NCBI GenBank assembly: GCA_029226955.1
Contig: JAQXZA010000023.1
Coordinates: 1 to 47,238 of the forward strand
From: Clostridia bacterium
GTDB taxonomy: Bacteria; Bacillota; Clostridia; Oscillospirales; Acutalibacteraceae
Direction of reading: 5' to 3'
Length of the DNA stretch: 47,238 nt
The translations under genes were made by a program, and so were the position numbers. The notes under the pieces were generated by a model. That model had not been told where the DNA came from and did no database searches. It worked only from the letters and a program-made list of their open reading frames with translations. Shown here one piece after another: positions 1 to 8,759 of this stretch (within the stretch, counting starts at the first letter, position 1; the number at the start of each line of letters is the position of its first letter).

Positions 1-491
<491 letters not shown>

Positions 492-556
492 AAGCATTAT
501 TTGGTTCTTCTGCTTCAATCTTTATTCAGTTTTCAGGGTGCGAACCCTTTTATATA

Positions 557-584
557 AAGTCTGTCCAACAGGGCAGACTTTTTT
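557..584 (+). terminator. Rho-independent terminator of the rRNA operon
   Basis: Ten-base stem AAGTCTGTCC / GGGCAGACTT (one G-T pair) with loop AACA, followed by a run of T. It lies about 65 bases after the 23S end and closes the rRNA transcription unit before the pilus genes. Confidence 0.85.
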
Positions 585-640
585 ATTTATTTAAAAATCC
601 TGAAAAATATTTGTTTTATAGATAAATCACAAAATAAATA

Positions 641-675
641 TTGACAAAACTTTTTTTTATAAGTTAGTATATAAT
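641..675 (+). promoter_or_regulatory. Candidate SigA promoter of the first pilin gene
   Basis: TTGACA at 641-646 is a perfect -35 box. The -10 is less clear: TAGTAT at 665-670 gives an 18-base spacer, while the better TATAAT at 670-675 is 23 bases away. Since a terminator lies upstream, the pilin at 706 needs a start point here. Confidence 0.55.
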
Positions 676-705
676 AAAATTTGATTATATAAGGGAAAAG
701 GGAAA

Positions 706-1224
706 ATGAATATGAAACTTCAAAAACAAAGCAAAAAAGGTTTTACGCTCGTTGAACTGGTTGTTGTAATCGCAATTATCGCAATTATTTCGGCTATTGC
801 GATTCCGTCGGTCATTTTTATGGTCAGTGCAGCGACAGACTCATCAGGTAAAACAAATGCGTCATCAGTCAGTGAGGCGTGCTATAATTTCTATACGCTT
901 GTAAAAAGCGGTACAATAGATAGTCAATCAAAATATCCTGATGGCTCTCTTGTTTCCGTTGCAGCCGCACCGGGTTCATCGGCAACAACAAGAAATATTG
1001 CGGCAAAAAACATAACTGTTGCAGACGCACTCAAATATTCAGGAATAAATCTGCCAACAAAAGACAGCGGAGGCACTCCGGTTTATGATAGCTTTCATTA
1101 TTATACCGGTACTGTAAGCGGTCATAATGAGGGTGAAATTGAATATAATACCGGCAATTCCTTACCTGTCGGCACATCTGAACTTGCACCGACAACAAAA
1201 CTTCATAATTTATACAATGATTGA
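706..1224 (+). CDS. Type IV prepilin-like protein
   Basis: A 172-residue prepilin. The leader ends in KQSKKG and the mature chain begins FTLVELVVVIAIIAI, the class III signal recognised by prepilin peptidase, with the conserved Glu at +5. The hydrophobic helix covers roughly residues 13-37; the rest is a Ser/Thr/Gly-rich globular head with no domain I recognise. The start at 706 has a purine-rich AAGGGAAAAGGG ahead; ATG at 712 is an equally possible start. It has its own promoter and terminator, so it is transcribed separately from the next pilin, whose N-terminus is almost the same. It may be a minor or alternative pilin subunit; pilus type (adhesion, motility or DNA uptake) cannot be told from this gene. 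Confidence 0.85.
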   Translation: MNMKLQKQSKKGFTLVELVVVIAIIAIISAIAIPSVIFMVSAATDSSGKTNASSVSEACYNFYTLVKSGTIDSQSKYPDGSLVSVAAAPGSSATTRNIAAKNITVADALKYSGINLPTKDSGGTPVYDSFHYYTGTVSGHNEGEIEYNTGNSLPVGTSELAPTTKLHNLYND

Positions 1225-1245
1225 CCATAATTTATATATATTTTC

Positions 1246-1290
1246 AAGAAGTAAAGCAATTTATTTTTTTGCTTTACTTCTTATTTTTTA
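1246..1290 (+). terminator. Rho-independent terminator after the first pilin
   Basis: A perfect 14-base inverted repeat, AAGAAGTAAAGCAA at 1246-1259 and its complement at 1269-1282, followed by TATTTTTTA. It starts 21 bases after the stop of the first pilin gene. Confidence 0.85.
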
Positions 1291-1301
1291 TGTAAAAAAG
1301 C

Positions 1302-1323
1302 CTTTACAGTAGCTTTACAGTAG
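1302..1323 (+). repeat. Two tandem copies of an 11-base unit
   Basis: CTTTACAGTAG occurs twice in direct tandem between the first pilin terminator and the second pilin promoter. The CTTTAC core also echoes the terminator stem just upstream. No function is evident. Confidence 0.5.
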
Positions 1324-1441
1324 CTCTATTTGCCCATTTTGAAAAAAACAAGCAGTTTTCAGACGATTCAATGGATAAATGCACAAAAAAATTGCACAAA
1401 AAATATATTTATTATTTTACGAAAAAATATTTAAAAATCTA

Positions 1442-1470
1442 TTGACATTATGTTCATAATGAGTTAATAT
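1442..1470 (+). promoter_or_regulatory. Strong SigA-type promoter of the major pilin gene
   Basis: TTGACA at 1442-1447 and TAATAT at 1465-1470 are separated by exactly 17 bases. Transcription would begin near 1477, leaving a leader of about 77 bases before the ATG at 1554. A near-consensus promoter suits an abundant pilus subunit. Confidence 0.8.
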
Positions 1471-1490
1471 ATAGACACAACAAACGAACA

Positions 1491-1514
1491 CGACACTCCC
1501 CCTTCAGAGAGTCG
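1491..1514 (+). promoter_or_regulatory. Leader hairpin of the major pilin mRNA
   Basis: CGACACTC at 1491-1498 can pair with GAGAGTCG at 1507-1514 (one A-A mismatch) around an eight-base loop. It lies near the expected 5' end of the pilin transcript and has no T-run after it, so it is more likely an mRNA-stabilising stem than a terminator. This role is inferred. Confidence 0.45.
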
Positions 1515-1553
1515 AGTTCCAAAAAAATATTTTTAAGAAAGAGGTAGTTTCAA

Positions 1554-2030
1554 ATGACACTCCAACAGAAAATGCTCGCTAAGCAGAGCAAAAAAGGCTT
1601 CACACTCGTAGAACTCGTAGTTGTAATTGCAATCCTTGCAATCCTCGCAGCTATCGCAATCCCGGCAGTTGTTGGTCTTATCCAGAACGCTAACAACTCA
1701 CAGTCTGACTCAAACGCAGCTACAATCGACAATGCTTGTAAGACATACTATTCAGGCATAGTTTCAGGTCAGATTACTTCTGCAAACGATAAGACAGGCG
1801 GTGCTGCTCCTGCAGCTGGTACAGGCACTTCTGGTAAGCAGTCTGCTGCTGATGGTGCTACTGTTCAGCAGGCTTGCGTATATTCAGGCTGCTACACTTC
1901 TCTCCAGACTCAGATCGACGGCGGTACAGATTTCGGATATGATGCTGACGGTAACGTTTATGCAACAGCTACACATACAGGTCTGACTGGACTTACCAAT
2001 TCTACAACTCTTGGTAATATGTACAACTAA
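1554..2030 (+). CDS. Type IV prepilin, probable major pilin
   Basis: A 158-residue prepilin with leader ending KQSKKG (Gly15) and mature start FTLVELVVVIAILAI, Glu at +5. After the N-terminal helix comes a small head rich in Ala, Ser, Thr and Gly, with Cys residues in DNACKTYY and QACVYSGCYTS that might form a disulfide. GAGG at 1541-1544 sits nine bases before the ATG. Three things point to the major subunit: a near-consensus promoter, a monocistronic unit bounded by a strong terminator, and uniform codon use (for example CTC GTA GAA CTC GTA GTT GTA) unlike the looser use in the first pilin. It is assembled by the machinery encoded directly downstream. Confidence 0.88.
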   Translation: MTLQQKMLAKQSKKGFTLVELVVVIAILAILAAIAIPAVVGLIQNANNSQSDSNAATIDNACKTYYSGIVSGQITSANDKTGGAAPAAGTGTSGKQSAADGATVQQACVYSGCYTSLQTQIDGGTDFGYDADGNVYATATHTGLTGLTNSTTLGNMYN

Positions 2031-2066
2031 TTTTAGTCTGAATGTTGACTACATAACTTAACAACG

Positions 2067-2100
2067 AAAGCCCGAAACGTTATGTTTCGGGCTTTTAATT
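2067..2100 (+). terminator. Rho-independent terminator of the major pilin
   Basis: AAAGCCCGAAAC at 2067-2078 pairs with GTTTCGGGCTTT from 2084 around the loop GTTAT, followed by T-rich sequence. Very stable, 37 bases after the stop codon. Confidence 0.92.
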
Positions 2101-2406
2101 TTTAAAAACCGTTTTTTACTTGCAAACAGTACAAATATACAATAACATCTATGCCATAGTTTACCATAATAGTATATAATAGCATAATTTTAAGGGCGAT
2201 TTTATAACTATATGCACAAAACATAATAACTTTATGAAAAAAACATTGTGTTTTGTTCGCATTGGTGATAAAATAGTAGAAAAGATATTATAATTGTAAC
2301 TATGTACCTGTATGAAAATTCAGGTACGGTTCAATCGTAATATTTCGGTATAATTCGGTAATTGCTTAATAAAGCAAAACCTAAAAATTAAAAGTGTGGT
2401 GTATTT
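2101..2406 (+). promoter_or_regulatory. 306-base gap with candidate promoter and leader hairpin for the pilus operon
   Basis: AT-rich gap without a gene. TATAAT occurs at 2175-2180 and 2289-2294, either of which could be the -10 box of the pilus assembly operon, but neither has a good -35 at normal spacing. A perfect 7-base inverted repeat, GTACCTG at 2304-2310 and CAGGTAC at 2321-2327, lies in the likely leader. Known c-di-GMP riboswitch signatures were looked for and not seen. Confidence 0.4.
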
Positions 2407-4224
2407 ATGAAAACAGTAGCAACAATAATGCAGATTACAAGAGGTCTTCTTATTCTTACTCCGGCATTCTATGATAAGTCTGAAAGTGGTCTGCAAATCA
2501 AAACCAAGAAAAATGTTTCCCAGATACCGACAAGCTTTAATGTTCCTCAGATTTTTGAACTTAACGATTCTCTCAAAGATCACCCGTTTGAAAAAACCGA
2601 AGAACTTGCCGCTTTTGTAAAACGCTGTGCGGAAAGCGTTAGTATGGAAGTCGGCGACTTGTTCGTGTGTATTGAGGACGAAGACGTGCTTATTACTAAG
2701 GAATATAAGCACCCTGTGTCAAAAGAAAAACTTCTCCCGACTTTTGCACGTGTCGAGGCAGAAAACGTTCTCCATTCTGATGTTGACAAATATACAATCC
2801 TTAACTTTGAATACGGTCAGCAGTACGGCAAGGCAAGTAAAGCACAGGACGTATCAGCGTCCCTGTTTGCAATGAATACCGGTGTTCTTGCGGATTTGCG
2901 TGTAAACTTTGAAAAAGAAGGACTTCACGTTATAAAGGTAACTCCTCCTATCGCCGGTATGCTTTATACTGCAAAGAACGACATCAACTCAGCTACAAAG
3001 TCTATTGCACTTATCAGTGTTGACTTTGCCGCAACACGACTTGTTGTTCTTCATAATGGTGCCCCTGTTTTCCAGCAGTCTTTTTCAAGCGTACTTGAAG
3101 ATATAGCAGAACTTCTCTCACTTGAATTTGGTATGAGTAAGATGGGTGTCATTGACCTTATTCGTCAGGAGGGTCTTGGAGTATGTAACAAGTGCCGCTC
3201 TCCTCAGACCAGAAAACAGACAATGTCAATGCTCGACAATGCTGCCGGTGAAATCATAAGAAACCTCAGAGTTGTAATTTCAACCCAAAGACTTGATATA
3301 GACGAAATAGTTTTCTGTGACGCTATTGCAAAAATTCCTAACCTTATCAATTACAGCCGTTCAGTAGGTCTTACTGCACCGCTTAAAAATGTTACGGATT
3401 TGTTCACAGGCTCAACAAGACCTCCTGTTGTTGAAGGAACAGCGTCGTCAAGCGGTTATGACCCATCAGCATTTATCACATTTAACGGCGTACTTACAAT
3501 GCCTATTCAGGAGGCTAACCTTATCGCCGGTGAATCAAATATTATGTCTGCCATTGCTTCTGAGGGCAGTTCAAAAATCGGTAAAGCCATTACGTCGGGT
3601 GTAGCAATTATTGCTGCTTTGTGGATGGTAGGTATCGGCGGCTGGTGGCTTGCACTTGAAATGCAGCAGTCAAACGACAACAAAACACTCAGCGACCCGA
3701 ACTACACAAGAGCAAAACAGCTTATATCCGATGAAAAAGAGTATAATGATAAACTTAAAAATCTTACCAAAGACCTTGAAATTCTTCCGACTACGGTGGT
3801 AAAATCAGCAGATATTGTTGACGAAATGTTCTCTCAGATATTCAATAAGGTAGATGACTATTCCGCTGTATCAGTGGACAATGAAAAAAATTCGCTTTCC
3901 GTTACGGTAAATGTTAAAAACTATGACGCTTATGTTGACCTCAGAAACGAAATTATTGACAACGGTTACTTTAAGGTTTCTGATGAATTTTCAGTCAATA
4001 ATGTAAGCAAAGAAACAGGTGCGTCCGCAAAAGTATATCTTGAAGGCAATATTGCTATGGGTGTCAGTGATGATACAATAGAAAAGGCAAAAGATGAGTT
4101 AGCGGATAAAAAAGACGACAACAGTAAGACAACGTCCGAATCATCTTCAAAGGAATCATCTTCAAAGGAATCATCTTCGACGGAATCATCAGCGTCAGAT
4201 GAAAGCTCAGCAAAATCAAACTAA
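2407..4224 (+). CDS. pilM: Type IV pilus assembly protein, PilM-like part fused to PilN-like part
   Basis: A 605-residue protein, far longer than ordinary PilM (about 350). Residues 1 to about 390 resemble a divergent actin-like PilM, with the phosphate-binding motifs poorly conserved. A single membrane helix follows at about 394-418 (AIIAALWMVGIGGWWLAL), then a charged coiled stretch and a small alpha/beta region (about 460-560) as in the periplasmic part of PilN, and a Ser/Glu-rich tail. Together with the next gene this gives the whole PilM-PilN-PilO inner platform that links the ATPases to the pilus in other systems. The fold assignment rests on layout and position; PilM alone is less sure than the overall role. 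It opens the operon; the ribosome binding site is weak (GTGGTG). Confidence 0.75.
   Translation: MKTVATIMQITRGLLILTPAFYDKSESGLQIKTKKNVSQIPTSFNVPQIFELNDSLKDHPFEKTEELAAFVKRCAESVSMEVGDLFVCIEDEDVLITKEYKHPVSKEKLLPTFARVEAENVLHSDVDKYTILNFEYGQQYGKASKAQDVSASLFAMNTGVLADLRVNFEKEGLHVIKVTPPIAGMLYTAKNDINSATKSIALISVDFAATRLVVLHNGAPVFQQSFSSVLEDIAELLSLEFGMSKMGVIDLIRQEGLGVCNKCRSPQTRKQTMSMLDNAAGEIIRNLRVVISTQRLDIDEIVFCDAIAKIPNLINYSRSVGLTAPLKNVTDLFTGSTRPPVVEGTASSSGYDPSAFITFNGVLTMPIQEANLIAGESNIMSAIASEGSSKIGKAITSGVAIIAALWMVGIGGWWLALEMQQSNDNKTLSDPNYTRAKQLISDEKEYNDKLKNLTKDLEILPTTVVKSADIVDEMFSQIFNKVDDYSAVSVDNEKNSLSVTVNVKNYDAYVDLRNEIIDNGYFKVSDEFSVNNVSKETGASAKVYLEGNIAMGVSDDTIEKAKDELADKKDDNSKTTSESSSKESSSKESSSTESSASDESSAKSN
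4139..4183 (+). repeat. 15-base tandem repeat coding the Ser/Glu tail
   Basis: Three copies of AATCATCTTCAAAGG (the third with two changes) inside the end of the PilM/N-like gene, encoding ESSSK-type units. Such repeats can vary in number between strains without shifting the frame. Confidence 0.75.
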
Positions 4225-4271
4225 GTTGAAAAAATAATTATAAAATTATCATCTGATGGGGGTAATAACAA

Positions 4272-4967
4272 ATGGATAACAAACAGCAAATAAATATTCC
4301 TAAATATATATGGATTATCGCAGCTATTCTTGTAGTTTGCATAATATTTCTGATTTTTGTACAGGTTCCTTTCTCGAATAAACTGCCTGCATATCAGTCA
4401 ACTCACGCATCTGCTGTTTCACAGATAAGCCAGTACAATGACTATCTTGCAAGAGCAGACGAGGTTCAGAAAAGCATTGACAATATGAAAAAAGAATATG
4501 AAAAAGAAAGCGACAAACTTTTTGTAAATGCGAAAAAGACTTCGGACGATATAAGAACAATGCTCAAAAAACTTGACTATGACCTCTCAACACTTTCAGT
4601 ACAAAAGGGTGTTGCCGACAAGGAAAAAAGAGTTTCTTCAACAGGTGACCCGCTTTATTCAACAGTTATCACTTTTGATTTTACTGCAACAAAGCAAAAA
4701 ATGATTGAAACACTGAAATATTTTGAGTCAGAGTCAAATGGTTCATATTATATCAGCCAGCTTTCTCTCAACAAAACAGAAGATAAAACAACCACTGATA
4801 AAACATCTGAAACATCAGTAAAATCATCTGCTCAGACTTATGATGTAAGCCTTAAAATGAACCTTTACTACTTCAATCCTGACGCAAAGGTTGTAACACC
4901 GTCTGTATCAGGTGCGTCGGGTGCGTCAGGTGCATCAGGTACATCATCAGCCGCATCAGCAGCATAA
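4272..4967 (+). CDS. pilO: Type IV pilus assembly protein PilO-like
   Basis: A 231-residue protein with a short cytoplasmic N-terminus, one membrane helix (about residues 10-32, YIWIIAAILVVCIIFLIFV), a coiled-coil stretch (about 40-100) and an alpha/beta region to about 200, the layout of PilO, partner of PilN. The tail is low-complexity (GASGASGASG). It lies 47 bases after the PilM/N gene with GGGGGT ahead of its ATG. Sequence identity to known PilO could not be measured; the call rests on topology and operon position. Confidence 0.7.
   Translation: MDNKQQINIPKYIWIIAAILVVCIIFLIFVQVPFSNKLPAYQSTHASAVSQISQYNDYLARADEVQKSIDNMKKEYEKESDKLFVNAKKTSDDIRTMLKKLDYDLSTLSVQKGVADKEKRVSSTGDPLYSTVITFDFTATKQKMIETLKYFESESNGSYYISQLSLNKTEDKTTTDKTSETSVKSSAQTYDVSLKMNLYYFNPDAKVVTPSVSGASGASGASGTSSAASAA
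4911..4946 (+). repeat. 9-base tandem repeat coding Gly-Ala-Ser units
   Basis: Four tandem copies of a GGTGCGTCA-type unit at the end of the PilO-like gene, encoding GAS, GAS, GAS and GTS. Low-complexity coding sequence. Confidence 0.7.
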
Positions 4968-4993
4968 TAAATTTTATTTGAAGGAAAATACAA

Positions 4994-5905
4994 ATGCAAT
5001 TTTTAAACTATCTGCAAAGTACCGAAGGCATTATCTGGGTTATTGCTTGTATCCCTGTCGGATTTCTGCTTACGGCTCTTGCATATTTTGTAATAAACAA
5101 GGTTCCGGCAAAGTGGCTTTGTGATTATAACGAAACGCCGTCAGAAGAACTTCTTAACGGCAAAAGAGTTTTTTACAAAAAATCCGGAATAATTGTTTCC
5201 GTCGTTATGTCGCTTGCACTTGCAATGTGCCGTATGCAGTTTGGCAACGGACAGGACATATATTTTATACTTATGGCTGTTATAATGTTTTTTGCCGTTA
5301 TGATAGCCGCATCTGACTTCAAATATACAATTATTCCCGACCAGTTTACCATAGCTATCGGAATTGCGGGACTTGCACTGAGTACATACGATATTCTTTC
5401 GGGCAACAAAATTCTTCACGGTAATTGGTGGTCGCCAATCGTTGGTGCGTTAATCGGTTCTGTTGTTATGATAATCATTGACCTTCTCGGAATGTTGATT
5501 TACAAACAGGACGGAATGGGTTTTGGTGATGTCAAGCTGTTTTTTGCCGTAGGTTTGTTTACGGGTTTCCCCGGAACAATTTATGCACTGATAATTTCAA
5601 TAATCACGGCAGCAATTTGCTTTGTTGTGGTTATACTCATTTCGTCAGGAAAAAGCGGCAGCGGCTCTGACACCGACAGCAACGAAATGGCTGAGTCACC
5701 GTCAGACATTAAAGATGAAAATACGGAAAATTCTGAATCTGATACTCAGGAGGATTCGACGGAGGAAACAGATGATTCCGACGGCGAAGTTTCAGGTGGT
5801 TCTCAGCTTGCTTTTGGCCCGTATATTGCGATTGCAGTTATTGCGTATTCAGCTTTGTATAACATTATAAATTATCTTGTGGGATTGTACATTAATCTTT
5901 TTTAA
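4994..5905 (+). CDS. pilD: Prepilin peptidase (PilD/GspO family)
   Basis: A 303-residue polytopic membrane aspartyl protease that removes the leader from the prepilins of this locus. The two catalytic aspartates are visible: Asp108 in AASDFKYTIIPD and Asp179 in GMGFGDVKLF (the GxGD motif). The N-terminal zinc-binding Cys-x2-Cys pairs of the usual N-methylation domain are absent, so methylation of mature pilins is doubtful. Unusually, about 50 Ser/Asp/Glu-rich residues (about 218-270) are inserted between the last membrane helices. AAGGAAA precedes the ATG; the gene lies 26 bases after pilO. Confidence 0.9.
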   Translation: MQFLNYLQSTEGIIWVIACIPVGFLLTALAYFVINKVPAKWLCDYNETPSEELLNGKRVFYKKSGIIVSVVMSLALAMCRMQFGNGQDIYFILMAVIMFFAVMIAASDFKYTIIPDQFTIAIGIAGLALSTYDILSGNKILHGNWWSPIVGALIGSVVMIIIDLLGMLIYKQDGMGFGDVKLFFAVGLFTGFPGTIYALIISIITAAICFVVVILISSGKSGSGSDTDSNEMAESPSDIKDENTENSESDTQEDSTEETDDSDGEVSGGSQLAFGPYIAIAVIAYSALYNIINYLVGLYINLF

Positions 5906-5926
5906 TCTTATTCGGGGGATAAAAAT

Positions 5927-7624
5927 ATGAGAGTAAGTACTTTGAAAATCGGACAAATTCTTATAAATTCGGGTGACATTACCGAGGAACAGCTCGAAGA
6001 GGCACTCCAAAAGCAAAAAACAAGCAAAAAACGTGTAGCTGATATTCTCATAGAAGATGAAATTGTTACCGAACAGCAGGTTTGCAAAGCACTCGAAAAA
6101 CAGCTTTACATCCCCTATATTGACCTTGATTCCGTTAAGCTTGACGAGGAGTTGTCGGGGATTCTTCCTGAGGAGATGGCACAGTCAAAGATGGTTCTGC
6201 CTATCGAAAAGGAAGGACGATTTCTGACAGTTGCCGTTTCTGACCCGCTGGACTATCAGGGTTTGAAAGATATTTCTATCGCAACCAAAATGAAAGTCAA
6301 GCCGGTTATCGCCGAGCCGTCAAAAATTACCGCAAAATTGCGTGAAATGTATGCGGCTCAGAAAGCTATCGATGACGCAAAGGAATTTCTTTCATCACAG
6401 CAGACTAAATCAAAGGCACAGATTGAGGCGGAAGAGGCAGCCGCCAACGACGCTTCCGCCAACGACCAGCCTATTATCAGATTTGTTAATAATATGATAG
6501 AGGAGGCAATTTTCTCAAAGGTCAGTGATATTCATATTGAGCCTATGGAAAAATGCCTGAGAATCCGTTTCCGTATCGACGGTAAACTTCAGAATTATAT
6601 GGAAACCAGTCCTGAGCTTATTCCTTCGGTTACCAGCCGTATTAAATTTATCGGTAATATGAACATTGCCGAAAAACGTATTCCACAGGACGGTCGTATC
6701 AATTATAAGGTTGCCGGTAAGGAAGTTGACTTCCGTATTTCAGTTCTTCCGAGTATTTTCGGTGAGAAGATAGTTATGCGTATTACAACCTCTCTCGGTA
6801 TGGAACTCAAAAAAGAAAATATAGGCTTTTTGCCTGAAAATCTTGAAAAATTCAATCATCTTATAAAAAGCAACCGTGGTATTATCCTTGTAACCGGTGC
6901 TACCGGTTCAGGTAAATCAACAACTCTTTATACCGCACTTCGTGAAGTTATGAGTGAAGACATAAACATCATTACCGTTGAAGACCCTGTCGAAATGATT
7001 GTGCCGGGTATCACTCAGGTTCAGACCAACGAAAAAGCCGGACTTACTTTTGCGGCAGCCCTCAGAAGTATTCTTCGTCAGGACCCTGATATTATTATGA
7101 TCGGTGAAATCCGTGACGGCGAAACCGCAGGTATTGCGAGTGCCGCCGCTATCACAGGTCACTTGGTTTTGTCAACACTTCATACCTACGATGCACCAAG
7201 CTCGGTTGCACGTCTTATTGATATGGGTATCGAACCTTATATGGTATCATCGGCTTTGCTCGGAATTATTGCTCAGCGACTTGTACAACGTTTGTGCAGT
7301 AACTGCAAAGAGGCGTATGAACCCGATGAAAACGAACGTAAGGCTCTTGGTATTCCTATGGACGAAAAAATTACACTTTACCGCAAATGCGGCTGTGAAA
7401 AGTGCAACAAAAAGGGTTACAAAGGTCGTATTGCCGTTCACGAAGTTATGCTTCTCACTACTACAATAAAACGTGCCATTACAAGCGGAATGGGTACAGA
7501 AGAACTTCGTGACCTTGCAATAAAAGAAGGTATGATTCCTATGAAGGAAAATATCAGACGGGACGTGCTTGCGGGTACAACATCTTATGAAATATTTGTT
7601 GAAACAACAATTTCAAACGACTGA
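5927..7624 (+). CDS. pilB: Type IV pilus extension ATPase PilB
   Basis: A 565-residue GspE/PilB secretion ATPase that powers pilus assembly. Residues 1-150 form an MshEN-type N-terminal domain, with LKIGQILINSGDITEEQL followed by a second similar unit; in MshE this fold binds cyclic di-GMP, so nucleotide control is possible but inferred. Walker A is GATGSGKST (about 323-331), Walker B with the Asp/Glu box is DPDIIMIGEIRDGE, and the zinc-binding tetracysteine is CSNC...CGCEKC near 460-490. RBS GGGGG lies ahead of ATG 5927. The sequence looks fully active. Confidence 0.96.
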   Translation: MRVSTLKIGQILINSGDITEEQLEEALQKQKTSKKRVADILIEDEIVTEQQVCKALEKQLYIPYIDLDSVKLDEELSGILPEEMAQSKMVLPIEKEGRFLTVAVSDPLDYQGLKDISIATKMKVKPVIAEPSKITAKLREMYAAQKAIDDAKEFLSSQQTKSKAQIEAEEAAANDASANDQPIIRFVNNMIEEAIFSKVSDIHIEPMEKCLRIRFRIDGKLQNYMETSPELIPSVTSRIKFIGNMNIAEKRIPQDGRINYKVAGKEVDFRISVLPSIFGEKIVMRITTSLGMELKKENIGFLPENLEKFNHLIKSNRGIILVTGATGSGKSTTLYTALREVMSEDINIITVEDPVEMIVPGITQVQTNEKAGLTFAAALRSILRQDPDIIMIGEIRDGETAGIASAAAITGHLVLSTLHTYDAPSSVARLIDMGIEPYMVSSALLGIIAQRLVQRLCSNCKEAYEPDENERKALGIPMDEKITLYRKCGCEKCNKKGYKGRIAVHEVMLLTTTIKRAITSGMGTEELRDLAIKEGMIPMKENIRRDVLAGTTSYEIFVETTISND

Positions 7625-7697
7625 TTAACATTCAGTCTGAAAATCAGCGACGATAAGCCGCCGCAAAAAATCTAAAACAGAACGAGGTAGATTAAAG

Positions 7698-8744
7698 ATG
7701 GATTTTTATAGTCTTGTAAAAGAAGCGGTTACCAAGGGTGCATCAGACGTTCACATTGCCTCAGGTAACCATCCGGCATACCGTCTGCACGGTAATGTAT
7801 TTTTTACCAACGATCCGGCACTTACAGAGGCGGAAGTAACGGCTATCATCAAAGCTGTGCTTAACCAGTCGAGATTTGAAACATTTCTTCAAACAGGTGA
7901 GGCGGATGCCGCAGTAGAAATAGGTGAATGTGGACGTTTCAGAGCCAATGCTTTCAGACAACGTAACGGTACATCACTTGTACTCCGTGTTATCAACAGC
8001 GTTGTTCCTGAACTTGCGTCACTTAACCTTCCTAACTCAATCAGAAAAACTCTTGACCTTAACTCAGGTCTTGTGCTTATGTGCGGCCCTACCGGTTCAG
8101 GTAAGTCAACAACACTTGCCGCACTTATAAATGAAATTAACAAATATAAGAGTAAACATATTATTACCATTGAAGACCCTGTTGAGTTCCTTCATACACC
8201 TAAACGCTGTATCATAAACCAGAGAGAAATCGGACTCGACAGCCGTTCATATCCTATGGCACTGAGAGCTGCAATGCGTGAAGACCCTGACATTATTCTC
8301 GTCGGAGAAATGCGTGACCGTGAATCCATTCAGATTGCCCTTACCGCAACTGAAACAGGTCACCTTGTTTTCTCAACAGTACATACAGAGGGTGCCGCAA
8401 AAACTATCGACCGTCTTGTTGATATTTTCCCGGCAGACCAGCAGCAGCAGATAAGAGTACAGCTCTCAACATCACTTAAAGCGGTTATATCTCAAAGACT
8501 TCTTCCCCGTGCAACCGGCGGACGAATTGCCGCATTTGAAATAATGTTTGTTACAAGTGCTATCAGTAACCTTATCCGTGAAAATAAAGTTGCAAACATT
8601 CAGCAGTCAATTCAGCTCGGTCAGCAGTATGGTATGATTACTATGCACAAGAGTATTGATAATCTTCTTGCACAGGGTCTTATTACCGAACAGGTTGCAA
8701 AGGCTTGGAACTTTGATATTGGCGATACTGACGCAAGAAGATAA
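7698..8744 (+). CDS. pilT: Type IV pilus retraction ATPase PilT
   Basis: A 348-residue hexameric ATPase that drives pilus retraction. Walker A is GPTGSGKST (about 130-138), the Walker B region DPDIILVGEMRD, the His box TGHLVFSTVHTEG, and the C-terminal motif AISNLIRENK matches the PilT hallmark AIRNLIRE, which separates it from PilB. Its presence predicts dynamic pili able to pull (twitching or drawing cells to a substrate). AACGAGG precedes the ATG; the gene is 73 bases after pilB. Confidence 0.96.
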   Translation: MDFYSLVKEAVTKGASDVHIASGNHPAYRLHGNVFFTNDPALTEAEVTAIIKAVLNQSRFETFLQTGEADAAVEIGECGRFRANAFRQRNGTSLVLRVINSVVPELASLNLPNSIRKTLDLNSGLVLMCGPTGSGKSTTLAALINEINKYKSKHIITIEDPVEFLHTPKRCIINQREIGLDSRSYPMALRAAMREDPDIILVGEMRDRESIQIALTATETGHLVFSTVHTEGAAKTIDRLVDIFPADQQQQIRVQLSTSLKAVISQRLLPRATGGRIAAFEIMFVTSAISNLIRENKVANIQQSIQLGQQYGMITMHKSIDNLLAQGLITEQVAKAWNFDIGDTDARR

Positions 8745-8759
8745 GGGGAGTGAACGGTA

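Noticed and set aside
2031-2406. Cyclic di-GMP riboswitch upstream of the pilus operon
   Set aside because: Neither the GEMM-I conserved loops nor a clear GEMM-II pattern was recognised; only a small inverted repeat is present.
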